A stretch of 64,000 nucleotides of DNA from Salvelinus alpinus. Taxonomy: Eukaryota; Chordata; Actinopteri; Salmoniformes; Salmonidae. Location: contig NC_092120.1 of NCBI RefSeq assembly GCF_045679555.1, forward strand, positions 9,351,805 through 9,415,804, in the 5' to 3' direction. The notes under the pieces are model-generated. The model was given only the letters and a program-made list of their open reading frames with translations, was not told the origin of the DNA and made no database searches. Both the position numbers and the translations under genes were made by a program. This document shows positions 58,586 through 64,000 of this stretch, piece by piece; position 1 is the first letter of the stretch; each line of letters starts with the position of its first letter.

Positions 58586-59019
58586 GCTCTTTCCCTGACA
58601 TTTGTGAGTGTGAGGGTAACCCTGCTCTCTATGCAGTATCTAGGACAGGACGTATTGGCTGAGCTTTATCATTTCTGTCTTTCAATGTGAAGTTTGAAGT
58701 TTGATGGACATTTGAAGTCCTGAATCTTATCAGCCTGACCCAAGCTGCAGGTATCAAAGCTGGGAGGAATTTCATGAAACTGCTGATTTTAGAGATTTCT
58801 GCAGCACTCCTTCTCTCTTTTACGTAGACTTTTACAAAGTCAACTGCAGCATTTTTCTAGAAGTCTCTACTCTATAGAACCCTCACAACAAAGGTACAGA
58901 GCTGCCTCTGCGTTAAGAGCCATGCTGCGGTAACCTGCTTGTCTCTTTTCAGATGAGAGTGTTCTTTAAATCATTAAGTTGCCTTGAGTTTGCCATGACA
59001 AGGCTGTTGGTAGACTAAT

Positions 59020-59093
59020 GAGCGATGGCCTCGGCGCAGTGGTAAACCAGGGTTTGTGATTTCAATTCTCGCAGGGGCCTTCAACAATTTCGA
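59020..59093 (+). repeat. tRNA-like (SINE head-like) segment, repeated at 60562-60635
   Basis: GCCTCGGCGCAGTGGTAAAC resembles an A box and TTTGTGATTTCAATTCTCGC a decayed B box with the spacing of a tRNA-derived SINE. No anticodon arm can be folded with confidence. Tentative. Confidence 0.35.
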
Positions 59094-59721
59094 CCAACTA
59101 TGTGCCATTCACCCACGTCATTGGAATGTGCTATTTCAGTAATACCTCAAAATGACATTTCCCTGGCTTGTCTGTCAGAACAGAACGCTCCAACTAAAGT
59201 GGTTGTGTGTGTTCAGGCAATGGTGAGCTATGAGAAACATACTTTCTGTGGAATTCCTGTTTTATTGGAAATGATAGGAAATTGTTATGGTAATTACATC
59301 CTATCTTAACTATAGTAACACAGCAACAACATGAATCCTAACAAACATAAAATTATATTTATCATAAAACGTACTGGCAACACTGACAAAACAGGCAGAA
59401 TTATATCCAGTCATGTTCCTACTGACATGCTCATTAGAAAAGGAAAATTATTTAGTACTGTATTGTGTATTATATGAATGAATTCTGTTTATTATTCTAA
59501 TTTGTTATGTTGTGTTTTAATTTAACATGTTACCAGATGTTTGTTTTCCCCCAGTCAGCAGTTAATACAATATGTACCATATTACAGTAATAAATGGATG
59601 AAGACGAATGTCATATCTAATATTCCTTCATCCCGCAGAGGTTTTAGTGCAAAACACTATTACAAATGTACTTTATGTTACGTACATGTCGTTGAACCCG
59701 GATCTCCCCTTGGGCAAGCTC

Positions 59722-60127
<406 letters not shown>

Positions 60128-61264
60128 GCTCTTTCCCTGACATTTGTGAGTGTGAGGGTAACCCTGCTCTCTATGCAGTATCTAGGACAGGACGTATTGG
60201 CTGAGCTTTATCATCTCTGTCTTTCAATGTGAAGTTTGAAGTTTGATGGACATTTGAAGTCCTGAATCTTATCAGCCTGACCCAAGCTGCAGGTATCAAA
60301 GCTGGGAGGAATTTCATGAAACTGCTGATTTTAGAGATTTCTGCAGCACTCCTTCTCTCTTTTACGTAGACTTTTACAAAGTCAACTGCAGCATTTTTCT
60401 AGAAGTCTCTACTCTATAGAACCCTCACAACAAAGGTACAGAGCTGCCTCTGCGTTAAGAGCCATGCTGCGGTAACCTGCTTGTCTCTTTTCAGATGAGA
60501 GTGTTCTTTAAATCATTAAGTTGCCTTGAGTTTGCCATGACAAGGCTGTTGGTAGACTAATGAGCGATGGCCTCGGCGCAGTGGTAAACCAGGGTTTGTG
60601 ATTTCAATTCTCGCAGGGGCCTTCAACAATTTCGACCAACTATGTGCCATTCACCCACGTCATTGGAATGTGCTATTTCAGTAATACCTCAAAATGACAT
60701 TTCCCTGGCTTGTCTGTCAGAACAGAACGCTCCAACTAAAGTGGTTGTGTGTGTTCAGGCAATGGTGAGCTATGAGAAACATACTTTCTGTGGAATTCCT
60801 GTTTTATTGGAAATGATAGGAAATTGTTATGGTAATTACATCCTATCTTAACTATAGTAACACAGCAACAACATGAATCCTAACAAACATAAAATTATAT
60901 TTATCATAAAACGTACTGGCAACACTGACAAAACAGGCAGAATTATATCCAGTCATGTTCCTACTGACATGCTCATTAGAAAAGGAAAATTATTTAGTAC
61001 TGTATTGTGTATTATATGAATGAATTCTGTTTATTATTCTAATTTGTTATGTTGTGTTTTAATTTAACATGTTACCAGATGTTTGTTTTCCCCCAGTCAG
61101 CAGTTAATACAATATGTACCATATTACAGTAATAAATGGATGAAGACGAATGTCATATCTAATATTCCTTCATCCCGCAGAGGTTTTAGTGCAAAACACT
61201 ATTACAAATGTACTTTATGTTACGTACATGTCGTTGAACCCGGATCTCCCCTTGGGCAAGCTCT

Positions 61265-61635
<371 letters not shown>

Positions 61636-61726
61636 ATGACTTTGTAGCATAGCAATGTACGCCGTGGGCATGCAAACCTGAACAGGCAGGTGTCGGGCAG
61701 GAAACACTGAGCTGAGAATCACACAT

Positions 61727-61954
61727 CAGATGAAGACCTGTGAACTGGATGGTGGATGAGAGAGCAGATGAAGTCCTGTGAACTGGATGGTGGATGAGAG
61801 AGCAGATGAAGTTCTGTGAACTGGATGGTGGATGAGAGAGCAGATGAAGTCCTGTGAACTGGATGGTGGATGAGAGAGCAGATGAAGTCCTGTGAACTGG
61901 ATGGTGGATGAGAGAGCAGATGAAGTCCTGTGAACTGGATGGTGGATGAGAGAG
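61727..61954. repeat. 38-bp minisatellite, six units
   Basis: Six direct units starting CAGATGAAG and ending GGATGAGAGAG, exactly 38 bp apart. Only ACC/TCC/TTC changes at one triplet separate the units, so expansion is recent. Confidence 0.95.
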
Positions 61955-62071
61955 CAGATGTTGGGCTACATTGCTGAAATGTGCATTTGTTAATGCCATA
62001 AAGACATAATAATAAGAATGTTTCATATTATTTGTTGCTGTATCGATCTCAAATCTTTTATTGTAGGCAGA

Positions 62072-62310
62072 TCCCTAAATAAACTGCTTAACAGCCATAA
62101 CATATCAGAATTCTCCCAGAATCAGAAACACAGAGAGAGAGAGAGAGATCCCAGAATAAACTGCTTAGCAGCCATAAAGTATCAGAATTCTCCCAGAATG
62201 AGAGAGCGAGAGACAGAGAGAAAGAGAGAGAGAGAAAGAGAGAGGGTGAGATATAGAGAGACAGAGACAGAAATAGAGAGACAGAGACAGAGAGAGAGAC
62301 AGAGAGAGAG
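62072..62310. repeat. (GA)n-rich region with a 78-bp duplication
   Basis: AATAAACTGCTTAACAGCCAT at 62075 and AATAAACTGCTTAGCAGCCAT at 62155, both followed by ATCAGAATTCTCCCAGAAT, form a tandem repeat separated by GA runs; GA/CAGA repeats continue to 62310. Confidence 0.85.
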
Positions 62311-63554
62311 AGAGAGGGTTTTGTACACTGGCATTATTGTCTCGGTGTGTATGTGTGTACGTCGGTTAATTTCTGTCTGACCGCTGTGAGACTAGTCGTC
62401 TTTGACCCGCCCTGTTACATGCTGCCACTAGGGTTACCCCAGGGCTGATCTGATTGGTTCTCCAGAGAAAATGCTTAATTAGTCTGAATCACCTTCCTGT
62501 TAACCTTGGGATTCAGCAGAAACCACACACACAGACACACACAGCAACCAGATGGAGCTGACAAACAGTAACCATCATGGAGAGAACACCGTTGTTATAG
62601 TAAATCATTCATATTCCTCCCCTGTTGAGAGACAGACAGAGACAGACAAGTCTCACAGCAAGCAGTAGCAACGGGTTCTCATTCAGACAGTTTCACCAGT
62701 TTCCTCCGGAAAAAAGTGCTATTTTCATCTCTGACTAATTCCAGGAGAGGACAGCTCTGGTCTGGGAGAGCTGTAGGGTGTGTAAGGGTTGGTTTGAGCT
62801 CAGCACTAACACACTGAGACTTTCCCCTGGCTGTGAGCGGATGTGAACATACAGGATTCAACAGGATCAGAGAAACACTGAACTCAGAATCACACCCCAG
62901 AAGAGGCTGTCATTGTTGTGTGTGTGTGTGTGTGTATGTATGTGCACATGTGCCGGTGTGTGTGTCTGTGTGTGACAGTAATCCCTCTAGCTGTGTCCAG
63001 TTCACATAGCCAGCCAGGTAACCGTGGAGATTCAATTAAGTAGCCAATAGAACATCTTTGTGTGAATGGAGGCGTGTTATTAGTCAGTGACTGGGTTGAC
63101 ATTTCAGTGTCACATCTCTGCACTCCAAAAAATGTAAGTGCCAGACAGAAAATACAAATTTTGCAGTATAACTTGCCATAACAGATGACCGACAGGGATA
63201 TAACACGTTATGATTGTGGTAAAATGACATTCTGACAAGCCGATGACAGTAAAGGACTCTGCTGAATCCCATAAACATTATCCTTCCTAATGAGATGAAT
63301 GAGTGCAGTGCACTGTTTTGTTGAGTTATAAAGTATATGTCGTATATATTGTAATTGTCAGCACAGTAAACTTGTATGACCTGGCATTTGTTACTGACCG
63401 GAAGATGGGCCTGACTGCTACTGACAACACAAACTGTGTGTGTGTCACGTTGCCCTACCTAGTGCTAATGCCAGGGAGGAATGTGTGAAAGCTGTCAGAA
63501 CATCAGGTTCCTGAAATAGACTAAAACACCTTCCTATGGGAAAGGGTTAGGGGG
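62311..63554. other. Region without recognised gene
   Basis: No ORF with family signature on either strand. A short GT run lies at 62917-62940. No transposon recognised, so this is the longest apparently unique stretch in the window. Confidence 0.4.
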
Positions 63555-63740
63555 TTAGGGGGAGAGAGAGAGAGAGGATGGAAAATGAGAGGGGGGAGGG
63601 AGAGCGAGTGAGAGAGAGAGGGAGGAGAATGAGAGGGGAGAAAAGAAAGAGAGATGAAGCAAGGATGGAGGATGGCGAACGAGAGGGGGAAGAAAGGATA
63701 GATGGATAAAGAAAGGGATAGAGATGGAGCAGGGAGGAGA
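63555..63740. repeat. Purine-rich tract (GA/GGA)
   Basis: About 190 bp with almost only A and G on the plus strand, with irregular GAGAGG, GGGAGG and AAAG motifs. The shadow frame on the minus strand encodes only Ser/Pro/Leu low complexity and is not a gene. 63741-64000 shows nothing recognised. Confidence 0.85.
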
Positions 63741-64000
63741 GGGGAGTATAGAGCAAGATTTCACATTGTGAGACAAAAATCCAAGATTCTAGGACAGTGA
63801 CAATGACAATGATGAGTTATAGATAGGAGATCACACACAGTAAACTCACACCAATGATAAATCCTTTATGTGGTTCTTATGGTCTATATTCTATTCAGCC
63901 TGTCAAAAGCCACTAATTTAACAGGGGGTATGTGTATAAATGCACCTAGGACATATGGGAAAAGATCAGCAACAAACATTGTTGTTGATCTATATCAGCA

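Noticed and set aside
59020-59093. Functional tRNA gene
   Set aside because: A/B-box-like segments are present, but no cloverleaf or terminator could be formed; at most a decayed tRNA-derived repeat.
59100-59309. 69-codon frame identical at 60642-60851
   Set aside because: Identity is explained by the recent tandem duplication; no domain, and no splice or start context supports a gene.
61727-61954. Regularly spaced repeats considered as a CRISPR array
   Set aside because: Units are contiguous with no unique spacers, and the genome is vertebrate. It is a minisatellite.

Overview
The window reads as nuclear DNA of a teleost, most likely a salmonid. It holds many Tc1-like transposons, including several with the Sleeping Beauty-type ends common in salmonid genomes. 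It also holds salmonid-type non-LTR retrotransposon fragments, tRNA-type SINE pieces, long (CA)n/(TG)n tracts and intron-containing vertebrate genes. Nothing looks bacterial or viral-genomic. Well over half of the sequence is transposon-derived, in layers nested up to three deep. All family names are from recognition, without a database search.

Host genes: (1) The 3' half of a STEAP4-like metalloreductase gene lies at 2147-5174 (+), in four exons with intact frames and splice sites; its 5' exons would lie left of the window. (2) A second STEAP4-like copy lies convergently at 54483-45636 (-). It keeps three 5' exons (NADPH-binding part) and the two last exons, but the central exons are not found, and the phases flanking the gap do not match. 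(3) Between them are three degenerate pentraxin (CRP/SAP-like) copies at about 11.9, 26.0 and 39.2 kb. Copies B (25984-27150) and C (39152-40100) sit inside a segmental duplication (about 20.5-27.2 kb and 35.9-40.2 kb).

Layout: 0-2.1 kb, Tc1 mosaic in the upstream STEAP4 intron; 2.1-8.7 kb, STEAP4 end plus a Sleeping Beauty-like element; 8.8-11.1 kb, L2-type LINE with a long open reverse transcriptase frame; 11.9-13.7 kb, pentraxin A and a microsatellite; 13.7-20.5 kb, LINE fragments broken by a solo LTR and a PIF/Harbinger-like element; 20.5-27.2 kb, duplication copy B; 27.3-30.7 kb, Tc1 and L1-like debris; 30.8-33.6 kb, a complete compact LTR element with 5-bp target duplications and one continuous proline-rich reading frame; 33.7-35.8 kb, Tc1 and a piggyBac-like repeat; 35.9-40.2 kb, duplication copy C; 41.1-45.4 kb, a Tc1 carrying three later insertions; 45.6-54.5 kb, broken STEAP4 copy with a Sleeping Beauty-like element and an IS630/ISRm11-like transposon in the gap; 55.1-58.2 kb, tail-to-tail LINE fragments; 58.4-61.6 kb, a near-identical 1542-bp tandem duplication bounded by (TG)n; 61.7-64 kb, a minisatellite and purine-rich DNA.

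The most unusual feature is the LTR element at 30765-33592. Its only long reading frame starts inside one LTR, crosses the whole internal region and stops just inside the other. Three different LTRs in the window all encode a related N-terminal peptide in the same phase.
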